64,000 nucleotides of DNA from Pseudomonas putida (GCF_009883635.2 NZ_CP026115.2:1550001-1614000); one strand, 5' to 3'. Counted from the stretch's first letter, positions 47,307-57,748 are shown. The notes: generated by a model not told the origin, from the sequence alone. Numbers and translations: made by a program.

Positions 47307-48215
47307 TTAAGGACGGTTATCCACACCTTCGTTTTTCACCGGCGGGATCAGGTCTTCGCTGTTCAGGTTCAGCCAGATCAGTACCACGTTGGCGATGTAG
47401 ATCGACGAGTAGGTACCGGCCATGACACCGATGAACAGTGCCAGAGAGAAGCCGAACAGGTTATCGCCACCGAAGAACAGCAGCGCGGCGATCGCCAGCA
47501 AGGTCGACACCGAGGTGGCGATGGTGCGCAGCAGGGTCTGAGTGGTCGAGACGTTGATGTTCTCGATCAGCGAGGCCTTGCGCATCACGCGGAAGTTCTC
47601 ACGCACCCGATCGAACACGACGATGGTGTCGTTCAGCGAGTAGCCGATGATCGCCAGTACCGCTGCCAGCACCGTCAGGTCGAAGGTGATCTGGAAGAAC
47701 GACAGGATACCCAGGGTCACCACCACGTCGTGGATCAGCGAGACGATCGCGCCCACGGCGAACTTCCACTGGAAGCGGAAAGCCAGGTAGATGAGGATGC
47801 CGCCCAGCGCCAGGAGCATGCCGAGGCCGCCCTGGTCGCGCAGCTCTTCACCCACCTGCGGACCGACAAACTCGACGCGCTTGAGGGTGGCTGGGTTGTC
47901 GCCGCCAGCCTTCTGCAGGGCCGCGCCCACCTTGGCACCCAGCTGCGGGTCATCGCCCGGCATGCGCACCAGCAGGTCGGTAGTGGCGCCAAAGCTCTGC
48001 ACCACGGCCTCGTGGAAGCCGGAATCGACCAGCTCGGCACGCACCGCCTTGAGGTCGGCCGGGCGCTCGTAGGTCAGCTCGATCAGCGTACCGCCGGTGA
48101 AGTCCAGGCCGAAATTCAGGCCCTTCTGCCACCAGCTGAACAGCGCCAGCACGGTGAGGAGCACGGTAATGGCGAACGCGACATTGCGCACGCCCATGAA
48201 GTTGATGGTTTTCAT
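47307..48215 (-). CDS. secF: Protein translocase subunit SecF
   Basis: A 302-aa inner-membrane subunit of SecDF-YajC that uses the proton gradient to help export proteins. Six membrane helices and the large periplasmic loop are evident. The family motifs NFGLDFTGGTLIELTYERP and YSLNDTIVVFDRVREN (TM4-TM5 region) are present. The start is the ATG at 48215 (MKTINFMGVRNVAFAI). 10 bp downstream of secD. Confidence 0.97.
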   Translation of the reverse strand: MKTINFMGVRNVAFAITVLLTVLALFSWWQKGLNFGLDFTGGTLIELTYERPADLKAVRAELVDSGFHEAVVQSFGATTDLLVRMPGDDPQLGAKVGAALQKAGGDNPATLKRVEFVGPQVGEELRDQGGLGMLLALGGILIYLAFRFQWKFAVGAIVSLIHDVVVTLGILSFFQITFDLTVLAAVLAIIGYSLNDTIVVFDRVRENFRVMRKASLIENINVSTTQTLLRTIATSVSTLLAIAALLFFGGDNLFGFSLALFIGVMAGTYSSIYIANVVLIWLNLNSEDLIPPVKNEGVDNRP

Positions 48216-48225
48216 CGCAGCTCCC

Positions 48226-50088
48226 TCAAACCCACAGCTTCTTGATGTCACGCCCGCCGCAAGTCAGGTTGACCATTGCGCGGGTCACCATGACGGCGGT
48301 GAACATCGAGGTGAAAATCCCGAGGGACATGGTGACCGCAAAGCCCTTGACCGGGCCGGTACCCATGGCGAACAGGATGCCGCCGACCAGCAGGCTGGTC
48401 AGGTTGGCGTCGATGATCGCGGTATAGGCGCGGTTGAAACCTTCGTGGATGGCGCGCTGCACCGACATGCCGGCATTCAGTTCTTCGCGGATACGCGAGA
48501 AGATCAGCACGTTGGCGTCCACCGCCATACCCATGGTCAACACGATACCGGCGATACCAGGCAGGGTCAGGGTCGCACCCAGCAGCGACATCAGCGCCAG
48601 CAGCAGCACCATGTTGCCCGCCAGGGCGACGGTGGCGATCACGCCGAAGCCGCGGTAGATGGCGATGATGAACAGCGAGACGAACAGCATGCCCCACAGC
48701 GACGCATCGATACCCTTGGTGATGTTGTCGGCACCCAGGCTTGGGCCAATGGTACGTTCTTCGGCGAAGTACATCGGCGCGGCCAGACCACCGGCACGCA
48801 GCAGCAGGGCCAGCTCCGAGGATTCACCCTGGCCGTTGAGGCCGGTAATGCGGAACTGGCTGCCCAGCGGCGACTGGATGGTCGCCAGGCTGATGATCTT
48901 CTTCTCTTCCTGGAAGCTCTGTACGGCAACGTCCTTCTCGACGCCATCGACAGTCTGCTTGACGTAGCGGGTGACCGGCTTCTGCTCGATGAAGATCACC
49001 GCCATACTGCGCCCAACGTTGCTGCGGGTCGCACGGCTCATCAGCTCGCCACCGTGGCCATCCAGGCGGATGTTAACCTGCGGGCGGCCGTGCTCGTCGA
49101 AGCTGGCCTGGGCATCGGTGACCTGGTCACCGGTGATGATCAGGCCACGCTCGACAGCAGCCGAACGGTTGCCCTCGCGGAACTCGAAGACCTCGGTAGT
49201 GGCCTTGGAAGCACCCGGCTCGGCACCGAAGCGGAACTCCAGGTTGGCGGTCTTGCCGAGGATACGCTTGGCTTCGGCAGTGTCCTGCACGCCCGGCAGC
49301 TCGACCACGATGCGGTTGGCGCCCTGGCGCTGTACCAGCGGCTCGGCCACGCCCAGCTCGTTCACACGGTTGCGGACGGTGGTGAGGTTCTGCTTGATCG
49401 AGTATTCGCGGATCTCGGCGACTTTCGCCTGGGTCAGCGCCAGACGCAGCACGGCGAGCTCGTTGCGCTCGGTGGTGGTCAGGTCGAAATCATTGAAATT
49501 CTTGCGGATCAGGGCACGTGCCTGTTCGCGGGTAGCATCGTCAGTGAAGCCCAGCATTACACCGCCATCCTGCTGCGGCAGGCTGCGGTAGCGGATGCGC
49601 TCTTTGCGCAGCAAGGTCTTGACCTCGCCTTCGTAGACTTTCATGCGGGCGCTCATGGCCTTGTCCATGTCCACTTCCAGCAGGAAGTGCACACCACCGG
49701 ACAGGTCCAGGCCCAGCTTCATCGGGCTTGCACCCAGGTTGCGCAGCCATTGCGGGGTAGTCTGGGCCAGGTTCAGGGCCACGACGTAATCATCGCCCAG
49801 TGCCTTGCGCACTACATCCTTGGCTGGCAGTTGATCTTCCTGGTTGGTCAGGCGAATCAGCCCACTGCCCTTCTCACCCAGGCTTGCGCCCTTGACGGTG
49901 ATACCGGCATCGCCCAGCGCCTTGCTGACGCGGTCGAGGTCGGCCTGGTTGACTTGCAGCGCCGAACTGGCACCGCTGATCTGCACCGCCGGATCATCCG
50001 GGTAGAGGTTGGGAGCGGAATAAATGAAACCGATCGCCAGTACCACCAGGATCAGTGCGTATTTCCACAGAGGGTATTTGTTCAGCAT
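48226..50088 (-). CDS. secD: Protein translocase subunit SecD
   Basis: A 620-aa partner of SecF. Starts MLNKYPLWKYALILVVLAIG (TM1). The P1 periplasmic domain follows, including LGLDLSGGVHFLLEVDMDKAM and VELPGVQDTAEAKRILGKTANLEFR. Five further helices sit near the C-terminus (GIVLTMGMAVDANVLIFSRIREEL). Normal length. The ATG at 50088 is preferred over the adjacent GTG. Followed directly by secF. Confidence 0.97.
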   Translation of the reverse strand: MLNKYPLWKYALILVVLAIGFIYSAPNLYPDDPAVQISGASSALQVNQADLDRVSKALGDAGITVKGASLGEKGSGLIRLTNQEDQLPAKDVVRKALGDDYVVALNLAQTTPQWLRNLGASPMKLGLDLSGGVHFLLEVDMDKAMSARMKVYEGEVKTLLRKERIRYRSLPQQDGGVMLGFTDDATREQARALIRKNFNDFDLTTTERNELAVLRLALTQAKVAEIREYSIKQNLTTVRNRVNELGVAEPLVQRQGANRIVVELPGVQDTAEAKRILGKTANLEFRFGAEPGASKATTEVFEFREGNRSAAVERGLIITGDQVTDAQASFDEHGRPQVNIRLDGHGGELMSRATRSNVGRSMAVIFIEQKPVTRYVKQTVDGVEKDVAVQSFQEEKKIISLATIQSPLGSQFRITGLNGQGESSELALLLRAGGLAAPMYFAEERTIGPSLGADNITKGIDASLWGMLFVSLFIIAIYRGFGVIATVALAGNMVLLLALMSLLGATLTLPGIAGIVLTMGMAVDANVLIFSRIREELNAGMSVQRAIHEGFNRAYTAIIDANLTSLLVGGILFAMGTGPVKGFAVTMSLGIFTSMFTAVMVTRAMVNLTCGGRDIKKLWV

Positions 50089-50109
50089 CACGCCGCCCGT
50101 TCAAGACGC

Positions 50110-50130
50110 GGGGCGCTTTGCGCGCCCCGA
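50110..50130 (-). terminator. Hairpin between yajC and secD
   Basis: CGGGGCGC (50110-50117) and GCGCCCCG (50123-50130) around a 5-base loop; no T run, so more likely an RNA processing or stability element inside the operon than a full terminator. Confidence 0.45.
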
Positions 50131-50152
50131 CTGGAAAAATGAAACCGGTAAC

Positions 50153-50488
50153 TCAGATAGCCTTGAGCGTACCTTTTGGCAGGGTGGCCGCGATGGCACC
50201 CTTCTGGAACTTCAGCTCGACGGTGTCGGAAACTTCCAGGACCACGAAGTCATCGGAAACCTTGACGATCTTGCCGGCGATGCCGCCGTTGGTGACAACT
50301 TCGTCACCTTTCTGCAAGTTGCTCAGTAGGTTCTTCTGCTCTTTGGCGCGCTTGGACTGCGGGCGCCAGATCATCAGGTAGAAGATGACCAGGAAACCGA
50401 CCAGGAAAATCCACTCGAAACCGGTACCGGCTGGGCCGGCGGCGGGTGCTGCAGCGTCCGCGTAAGCGGCGGGGATCAAGAAGCTCAT
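50153..50488 (-). CDS. yajC: SecDF accessory protein YajC
   Basis: A 111-aa single-pass inner-membrane protein. The hydrophobic helix (FEWIFLVGFLVIFYLMIW) is followed by the conserved RPQSKRAKEQKNLLSNLQKGDEVVTNGGIAGKI. It binds the SecDF complex. In the usual tgt-yajC-secDF order. Confidence 0.97.
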   Translation of the reverse strand: MSFLIPAAYADAAAPAAGPAGTGFEWIFLVGFLVIFYLMIWRPQSKRAKEQKNLLSNLQKGDEVVTNGGIAGKIVKVSDDFVVLEVSDTVELKFQKGAIAATLPKGTLKAI

Positions 50489-50530
50489 TGGGCACTCCTA
50501 ATGTAATTTTCTAATAATGGATGCGAACAG

Positions 50531-52710
<2,180 letters not shown>

Positions 52711-52778
52711 GATGATGTTCGGGTTCGACAGGGCCGGGAAGTTTAGCCCAATGTGTGAAAATTGACCATGAAAGCCGA

Positions 52779-52807
52779 TTGACCGGCTTGGACGACCTCT
52801 CTATACT
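52779..52807 (+). promoter_or_regulatory. Promoter of tRNA-Leu
   Basis: TTGACC (52779-52784), an exact 17-bp spacer and TATACT (52802-52807), ending 11 bp before the mature tRNA. A GCGGCGCC stretch follows, as in stable RNA promoters. A near-consensus sigma-70 promoter. Confidence 0.85.
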
Positions 52808-52818
52808 GCGGCGCCTAA

Positions 52819-52903
52819 GCCCTGATGGCGGAATTGGTAGACGCGGCGGATTCAAAATCCGTTTTCGAAAGGAGTGGGAGTTCGAGTCTCCCTCGGGGCA
52901 CCA
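52819..52903 (+). tRNA. tRNA-Leu (anticodon CAA)
   Basis: 85 bases including CCA. The acceptor arms are GCCCTGA and TCGGGGC, with one G-U pair. The anticodon loop TTCAAAA holds CAA, which reads UUG. A long variable arm marks a class II tRNA. The T arm contains GTTCGAG. Followed by an intrinsic terminator. A single tRNA, no neighbouring tRNA genes. Confidence 0.97.
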
Positions 52904-52911
52904 AGATCCAG

Positions 52912-52939
52912 AAAAAACCGACCTTATGGTCGGTTTTTT
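52912..52939 (+). terminator. Terminator of tRNA-Leu
   Basis: AAAAAACCGACC (52912-52923), TTAT loop and GGTCGGTTTTTT (from 52928), giving a stem with a T7 run. Confidence 0.92.
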
Positions 52940-53044
52940 TGTGCCTGAAATTTGGCTTGCGCCTGGCAAAAGCTCCCAATCCCCTTGCTGCGCTCTGTTC
53001 CATAACCTGACTCCTCCATTACCGCTTATGCATGGAGTCTCGCC

Positions 53045-54115
53045 ATGAAGAAGAACCTGTGTTTCGCCTTGCTCGCCTCGACCCTGCTGGTCGCTGCATC
53101 GACCCATGCGGCACCGTCGATTCAGTCCAGTTCCGTACAGCACTTTACCGGCCGCTGTCTCGATGCTGCCCACCGCAGCCACAAAGACGTGAACTGCGAG
53201 ATATCCGCCGTCGTGAAAATTGGCCAGCAACTGTACCTTGCCAATGACAAGCCCATTCCGGGCGAAGGCACTTCTTCCCTGTTCTCAATTAATTTTCAAG
53301 GCTCGCCGAAGCCCCCATTCAACTTCAAATCACTGACCTATCTACAAGGCGAGCCGATAGAAACCGCAGATAAGCTGGAGGGCCTGACAAAGGTCACCTT
53401 CGGTGACGCCTCCTATGCAATCGCTACTAATGCCTTTACCAGGGCAATCAACCCGGCATCCAGCACAGTGCTCTACTGGCCTGTGGATAACCCCGAGTCC
53501 ATCAATGTTCTGGGTGATCCGAACGCGCTTCATCAGCAGATCGGCGCAGTGCTTGGCGAATCCTTCTTTCAGGTAGAAGGCATCGCAGTGGTTCCGGGCA
53601 ACAGGCTGCTCTTGGGCATCCGCCGACTGGGCGCTGATTACCATGCCGCCAAGCCAGCGTTCATCATCCTGCAAACGCCGATCAAAATGACCAAGGGTCA
53701 AATCGTGCTGGACGGCGACTTCCAAGTGGCATATCAATTCACCCCGAAAGTGCCAGGGGACGACCGCCCGCTTGGTCTCTCGGGGCTGGAGTATGACCCT
53801 TACAACAAGCGTCTGCTGGCGACCACCAGCCATGAGGATGGCGACAAGATCGGGGGCTACCTGTGGAGTTTACCGATGTCCTTACTTTCCCAAGACAAGG
53901 CAGGCATGCCTGAGCCGTTCCTCGACCCTGATGGACGGCCACTTTGGTTCGATAACAAGCCGGAGGGCGTCGAAGTACTTAGCGACAGCCAGATACTGGT
54001 CGTGCATGACGACGACAGAGTTCAGGTGGCCGACTCAACCAAAGGGAAGTCCAAAAAGGACAACGAATTTGCCTACAGCGTGATCACGCTGCACAACGAC
54101 CAACCCGGCCTTTGA
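53045..54115 (+). CDS. Secreted beta-propeller-like protein of unknown function
   Basis: A 356-aa protein with a clear signal peptide (FALLASTLLVAASTHA, cut near residue 22). Repeated short strands fit a phytase-like or DUF3616-like propeller: EGIAVVPGNRLLLGIRRLG, GLSGLEYDPYNKRLLATTS and PEGVEVLSDSQILVVHDDDR. I do not see catalytic residues I can name. The DNA is less GC-rich than the neighbours and the gene stands alone after tRNA-Leu, which suggests accessory gene content. Could be a periplasmic esterase-like or phytase-like enzyme, but this is a guess. Confidence 0.75.
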   Translation: MKKNLCFALLASTLLVAASTHAAPSIQSSSVQHFTGRCLDAAHRSHKDVNCEISAVVKIGQQLYLANDKPIPGEGTSSLFSINFQGSPKPPFNFKSLTYLQGEPIETADKLEGLTKVTFGDASYAIATNAFTRAINPASSTVLYWPVDNPESINVLGDPNALHQQIGAVLGESFFQVEGIAVVPGNRLLLGIRRLGADYHAAKPAFIILQTPIKMTKGQIVLDGDFQVAYQFTPKVPGDDRPLGLSGLEYDPYNKRLLATTSHEDGDKIGGYLWSLPMSLLSQDKAGMPEPFLDPDGRPLWFDNKPEGVEVLSDSQILVVHDDDRVQVADSTKGKSKKDNEFAYSVITLHNDQPGL

Positions 54116-54345
54116 GATCTCACCTGGTACCGTGATCACTCCACAGCAGATTACACACCCGTGTGGCTGGCTGTGGGGCGTTCAAACAACTTCAGAATGG
54201 ACGACCTGCATCGATCCAAGTCATGAGCTAAATCGAGCTCAACTCAACTCATTCGTCCTGACAAGCCAAAAGCCCCGCCCTTTTGACGCCACCCCAACGG
54301 CTTCAGCCCCTCCAGGCATCCAGCAAATCAATTGGCCGCCACCCC

Positions 54346-54368
54346 AGTGATGGCCATAAGCTGTCACT
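54346..54368. promoter_or_regulatory. Dyad 1 upstream of the lipoprotein protease gene
   Basis: AGTGA and TCACT arms around TGGCCATAAGCTG. It shares the TGGCCATA element and the AGTGA/TCACT arm sequences with dyad 2, 59 bp downstream (measured between the TGGCCATA elements). Confidence 0.4.
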
Positions 54369-54390
54369 CGTCGGTGATATGCCAAAAGTA

Positions 54391-54419
54391 TTGATACCGT
54401 AATGTCACTTGGCCATAGT
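54391..54419 (+). promoter_or_regulatory. Possible promoter of the lipoprotein protease gene
   Basis: TTGATA (54391-54396), a 17-bp spacer and CATAGT (54414-54419), 34 bp before the ATG. The -10 is inside dyad 2, as expected for repressor control. Confidence 0.45.
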
Positions 54420-54424
54420 GACAT
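54402..54424. promoter_or_regulatory. Dyad 2 (perfect 8-bp palindrome), possible operator
   Basis: ATGTCACT (54402-54409) and AGTGACAT (54417-54424) are exact reverse complements with 7 bases, TGGCCAT, between. It overlaps a predicted -10. A protein-binding site is more likely than a terminator because no gene ends here. Confidence 0.5.
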
Positions 54425-54453
54425 CCCCTTCATCCTTGATCACTGCGTGCCCC

Positions 54454-55134
54454 ATGAACAAAACCGCGCCCTGTCTGGCAGCAATGATGCTGCTGAGTGG
54501 GTGCAATGGAATGCCAACCGCATACGTTTCAGACCCCGTTTACGACCAGGCTTTTGTCGTCACTTCCGGTGCCCCCCTCCCGATGCTGCTGATGGCCAGT
54601 GCCATCCAGTGGAACGAAGACTACGCCGTCACTGCCAAGCACACTCCGTTCCTGCGCAACGTGGTGCATGAAGGGCTGGGTGATGTGGTGTTTTTCAAGC
54701 ACAAGGCCGGCAAGGTGCCGCAGTGGCGCCAGTTCGTGCCGGGCGAGTCGGTGACTGCGGTCGGCTTCAACAGCTTGATGATGCCAGTGCAGGGCAAGGG
54801 TCACACGCTCGACTCGTTGGTGCGCCTCGAAGGCACGCCGGGAAGTGTTTTCTACGCGGTGCATGATGGCCCAATCACCAAGGGCATGTCAGGCGGCCCT
54901 GTGTTCGCCGATGACGGCAAGGTGGTCGGAATGAATGTCGCCTTCATCGCCAAGGACGGGATCGATGCCCGCAACCGCCCGGACCTGGCCGACAAGGCAC
55001 GGGTCAGTGTGTTCATGTCGTACAGCGAGATCGACAAGGAATGGCGGCGCTTCCAGTACCTGGCGCACAAGGGCAAGCCACACGGCGCGCCTGCTGCGAT
55101 CAAGGGCTATGTGGCAGTAGCCGGCAAGCCTTGA
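54454..55134 (+). CDS. Trypsin-like serine protease lipoprotein
   Basis: A 226-aa protein. The lipobox LLSGC places the lipidated Cys at residue 17. The trypsin-fold triad is visible: H63 (DYAVTAKHTPF), D77 (GLGDVVFFKHK) and S146 in the GMSGGPVF motif. So it is probably an active periplasmic protease on a membrane, or a sensor/chaperone built on that fold. The start is the ATG at 54454 (MNKTAPCLAAMML). No PDZ domain follows, unlike DegP. Substrate unknown; stands alone with its own promoter and paired dyads. Confidence 0.82.
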   Translation: MNKTAPCLAAMMLLSGCNGMPTAYVSDPVYDQAFVVTSGAPLPMLLMASAIQWNEDYAVTAKHTPFLRNVVHEGLGDVVFFKHKAGKVPQWRQFVPGESVTAVGFNSLMMPVQGKGHTLDSLVRLEGTPGSVFYAVHDGPITKGMSGGPVFADDGKVVGMNVAFIAKDGIDARNRPDLADKARVSVFMSYSEIDKEWRRFQYLAHKGKPHGAPAAIKGYVAVAGKP

Positions 55135-55214
55135 TCCACCGCTGCGGGCCAACATGATACGGTTGCAGTCGATACTGTTGATGTGCCCGGCACATTCACG
55201 CAAAAGGACCTGCC

Positions 55215-55694
55215 ATGCACCTTGCCCACCGCCCCGTTCACGCCAGTGACATCCCGGCCATCTGCTGCTTCCCTCAGGGCCCGGACGAGCTGTACTACAT
55301 GTTCCCCAAAGCCATCTACCCGCTCACCCCCGCGCAACTGAGCGACGCCATCGCCCAACGCAACGGTTCGACCGTGGTCGAAGGCGACGGCCTGGTGCTC
55401 GGTTTCGCCAACTTCTACAAGGCCGAGCACGGTGGTGTATGCGCCCTCGGCAACGTAGTGGTGGCCCCCGCCGTTCGCGGTCAGGGCGTGGCACGTTACC
55501 TAGTGCAGTGCATGATCGAGCTGGCCCGCGAGCAGTTCGCGGCGCGGGAGGTCTGGGTGTCGTGCTTCAACCACAACACCGCAGGCTTGCTGCTTTATCC
55601 ACAGCTTGGCTTCGTGCCGTTTGGCATCGAGGAGCGGCAGGCTCAGGATGGCAGGCGGGTGGCCTTGGTGCAGATGAAACAGCAGCTTCGTTGA
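55215..55694 (+). CDS. GNAT-family N-acetyltransferase
   Basis: A 159-aa acetyltransferase. The acetyl-CoA motif A is VVVAPAVRGQGVARYLVQCMIE (the pattern V.P..RGxG/A). An N-terminal strand MHLAHRPVHASDIPAIC and a C-terminal strand segment (GLLLYPQLGFVPFGIEER) fit the fold. Substrate cannot be told; it could be a small amine or an antibiotic. The 3' end overlaps a frame on the other strand (see 55567-55851). Confidence 0.88.
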   Translation: MHLAHRPVHASDIPAICCFPQGPDELYYMFPKAIYPLTPAQLSDAIAQRNGSTVVEGDGLVLGFANFYKAEHGGVCALGNVVVAPAVRGQGVARYLVQCMIELAREQFAAREVWVSCFNHNTAGLLLYPQLGFVPFGIEERQAQDGRRVALVQMKQQLR

Positions 55695-55851
55695 TCAGGG
55701 CACTGCGCGTCCGGGCCCTGTCGACGTCAAGTCGCGCCCGGGCGAGCTCGGCAGAGTTGCCATCGCTCATCACCTGCATCAGATACTCCTCGATTGCTTC
55801 TTCGCAATCCAGGAGTGTTGCCATGTCGAAAGGAATCGGATTTCGCTTCAT
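55567..55851 (-). pseudogene. Truncated antitoxin-like gene (addiction-module antidote, HigA-related N-terminus)
   Basis: The first ~45 residues (MKRNPIPFDMATLLDCEEAI, EEYLMQVMSDGNSAELARA) match the start of chromosomal addiction-module antidote proteins, which typically begin F-D-(6-8 residues)-EEAI-xx-YL and continue into a helix-turn-helix. Here the DNA-binding part is missing: after ELARA the sequence becomes unrelated and runs into the antisense of the acetyltransferase gene. The ATG at 55851 has AGAGG 5 bases upstream. No toxin partner is seen beside it. Most likely a decayed remnant; a real 94-aa protein is less likely. Confidence 0.55.
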
Positions 55852-56059
55852 CAGAACCTCTGCATAAATGCGCGAAATGAAGAAGCATCGACAGTGCCAG
55901 TTCTTTTATCGATACCCTAGCCAGCGGCTTCTGAAAGCCGTGTAGTCCGCTTCCCGCTTTTAAACAACACCTTCAGTAACACCTCAGGACGAACAGCACC
56001 GAACCATACCCGCCCTTCGACGTCCCATCCTGCATCCCCGGCTTTTCGAGGCAGCTCGT

Positions 56060-56950
56060 GTGAAAGACGTCATCGCCCGCAAGTACCGCCTGATCGTCAA
56101 GACGTTCGGCTACATCGGCTGGTCGCTGTTCTGGCTGCTGCTCTGGGACGTACTGGTCACCATCGACTTCATGCTGTTCTTCAACAGCAAGTTCACCCTG
56201 CCGTTGATTCCACTGACCTTGCTGGGTTCGGCGCTGGTGGTGCTGGTGAGCTTTCGCAACAGCAGCGCCTACAACCGCTGGTGGGAAGCGCGAACTTTAT
56301 GGGGAGCGTTGGTGAACGGTTCGCGCAGCTTCGCCCGGCAGACGCTGACACTGATCGATGACAGCGAGGATGGACTGAACCCGGTCAAGGCGACCCTGCT
56401 GCGCCGGCACATCGCCTATGTGAACTGCCTGGCGGCGCACCTGAAGGGTGAGGCCTGCCCGGACGAACTGATGGCATTCATCCCGCCGGGGGAGTTCGAG
56501 CGGCGCAACCGTTCGAACAACTTCGCCAACGATATTCTCAGCGGCTCGGCGGCGTTGCTGGCACGGGAATACCAGGCCGGGCGGCTGGACAGCATTCGCC
56601 TGGCGCGGCTGGAGTCGACGTTGGTGGACCTGTCCAATGCCCAGGGCGGCATGGAGCGGATCGCCAATACACCGCTGCCCTACCCCTACGTGTACTTTCC
56701 ACGGCTGTTCATCACCCTGTTCTGCCTGATCGTACCGGTGGGCCTGGTGGAATCGCTGGGCTGGTTCACGCCACTGGCGTCGACAGTGGTTGGGTTCATG
56801 CTGCTGGCGATCGAGCGGATCGGGACTGATCTGCAGAGTCCGTTTCGCTTCAGTGAGCATCAGATCCAGATGGATACCATCTGCGAGACCATCGAGCGGA
56901 ATCTGGAATCGATGCAGCGGGAAGCTCAGTGTGGGGAGTTGGTCTCGTGA
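56060..56950 (+). CDS. Bestrophin-family membrane channel (UPF0187)
   Basis: A 296-aa membrane protein. Four hydrophobic helices: YIGWSLFWLLLWDVLVTIDFM, LPLIPLTLLGSALVVLVSF, PRLFITLFCLIVPVGLV and GWFTPLASTVVGFMLLAIERIG. The family motifs RNSSAYNRWWEARTLWGALVNGSR and the bestrophin C-terminal tail (RIGTDLQSPFRFSEHQIQMD) are present. Bacterial bestrophins form pentameric channels selective for sodium or anions. The start codon is GTG at 56060 with GAGG upstream. A hairpin at 56953-56971 ends the transcript. Confidence 0.92.
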   Translation: MKDVIARKYRLIVKTFGYIGWSLFWLLLWDVLVTIDFMLFFNSKFTLPLIPLTLLGSALVVLVSFRNSSAYNRWWEARTLWGALVNGSRSFARQTLTLIDDSEDGLNPVKATLLRRHIAYVNCLAAHLKGEACPDELMAFIPPGEFERRNRSNNFANDILSGSAALLAREYQAGRLDSIRLARLESTLVDLSNAQGGMERIANTPLPYPYVYFPRLFITLFCLIVPVGLVESLGWFTPLASTVVGFMLLAIERIGTDLQSPFRFSEHQIQMDTICETIERNLESMQREAQCGELVS

Positions 56951-56952
56951 AT

Positions 56953-56971
56953 GGGGCTGCTTTGCAGCCCC
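56953..56971. terminator. Hairpin between bestrophin and the phosphonate-type importer
   Basis: GGGGCTGC (56953-56960) and GCAGCCCC (56964-56971) around TTT, between two convergent stops. Confidence 0.6.
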
Positions 56972-56980
56972 GGCTATCGG

Positions 56981-57748
56981 TCAGGCCCGCACATACCGCT
57001 GGCGCAACACATCACTGAAGGCATCCACCAGCAACACCAGCAGCAACATCGCCATGATCACCGTACTCGCCTGGGCCTCCTGGAACAGGCTCAGGGTGGT
57101 GTAGAGCATCTGCCCCAGCCCCCCTGCTCCGACAAACCCCAACACACTGGCCATGCGAATGTTGTTCTCCCAGCGGTACAGGCTGTAAGCGAGCAGCTGC
57201 GGCCACAGGTTCGGCAAGGTCCCGAAACAGAACGCCGCCACTTGGCCACCACCCTGCAAGCGAATCGCAGCGGCAGGTTCTACCGGCGCATTCTCCAGCG
57301 CTTCGGCGAACAAGCGCCCCAACACGCCGGATGTGTGCAGCGCCAGGGCCAAGGTACCGGCATTGGGCCCAAGACCCGCCGCCAGCACCGTCAAGGCGGC
57401 CCACACCAACTCCGGAATGGCCCTCAAGGCATTGAGCAGCAACCGCGCCAGCGATTGCAGCGGCCAACCGAAGCGCCCCGCCGCCGGCAAGGCCAGCAGC
57501 ATGCCGAGGACCATCGCCAGCAAGGTGCCCAGCCCGGACATGGCCAGGGTCTCCATGGCACCCCGCCCTACAGCCTGCAAGTGCTCGCCGGACCAGTCCG
57601 GGTGCAGGAAGCGAGCTGCATACTCGCCCATCTGCCCCAACCCGCCATCACCCACCAAGGCATGCAGGTCCAGTTGCAGATAACCGAACGACGCCACCAC
57701 CGCTACCCCGATGGCAACGATCACCAGCAGGTTGATCACCCGGTTCAT
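56981..57748 (-). CDS. phnE: Phosphonate/phosphite-type ABC transporter permease 2 (PhnE/PtxC-like)
   Basis: A 255-aa permease with about six helices. The EAA-type loop is ENAPVEPAAAIRLQGGGQVAAFC, followed by ENNIRMASVLGFVGAGGLGQML, a signature of the PhnE/PtxC family. It overlaps permease 1 by 4 bp. Last of four genes (binding protein, ATPase, permease, permease, in transcription order). No phosphonate-cleaving or phosphite-oxidising enzyme lies in the window, so import of some phosphorus oxyanion ligand is inferred only by family. Confidence 0.85.
   Translation of the reverse strand: MNRVINLLVIVAIGVAVVASFGYLQLDLHALVGDGGLGQMGEYAARFLHPDWSGEHLQAVGRGAMETLAMSGLGTLLAMVLGMLLALPAAGRFGWPLQSLARLLLNALRAIPELVWAALTVLAAGLGPNAGTLALALHTSGVLGRLFAEALENAPVEPAAAIRLQGGGQVAAFCFGTLPNLWPQLLAYSLYRWENNIRMASVLGFVGAGGLGQMLYTTLSLFQEAQASTVIMAMLLLVLLVDAFSDVLRQRYVRA

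Larger units (their letters stand above)
54116..54453. other. Intergenic stretch with paired dyads, no gene seen
   Basis: 338 bp without a credible gene; a 72-codon frame at 54132 has unlikely composition. The useful content is at its right end: two dyads sharing TGGCCATA and a likely promoter (see 54346-54424). Confidence 0.5.

Noticed and set aside
52819..52903. tRNA-Leu as an active integration site
   Set aside because: No direct repeat of the tRNA 3' end and no integrase were found in the 11 kb to the right.
54132..54350. A 72-codon open frame after the secreted protein gene
   Set aside because: No ribosome site, odd composition and no likeness to a protein; treated as non-coding.
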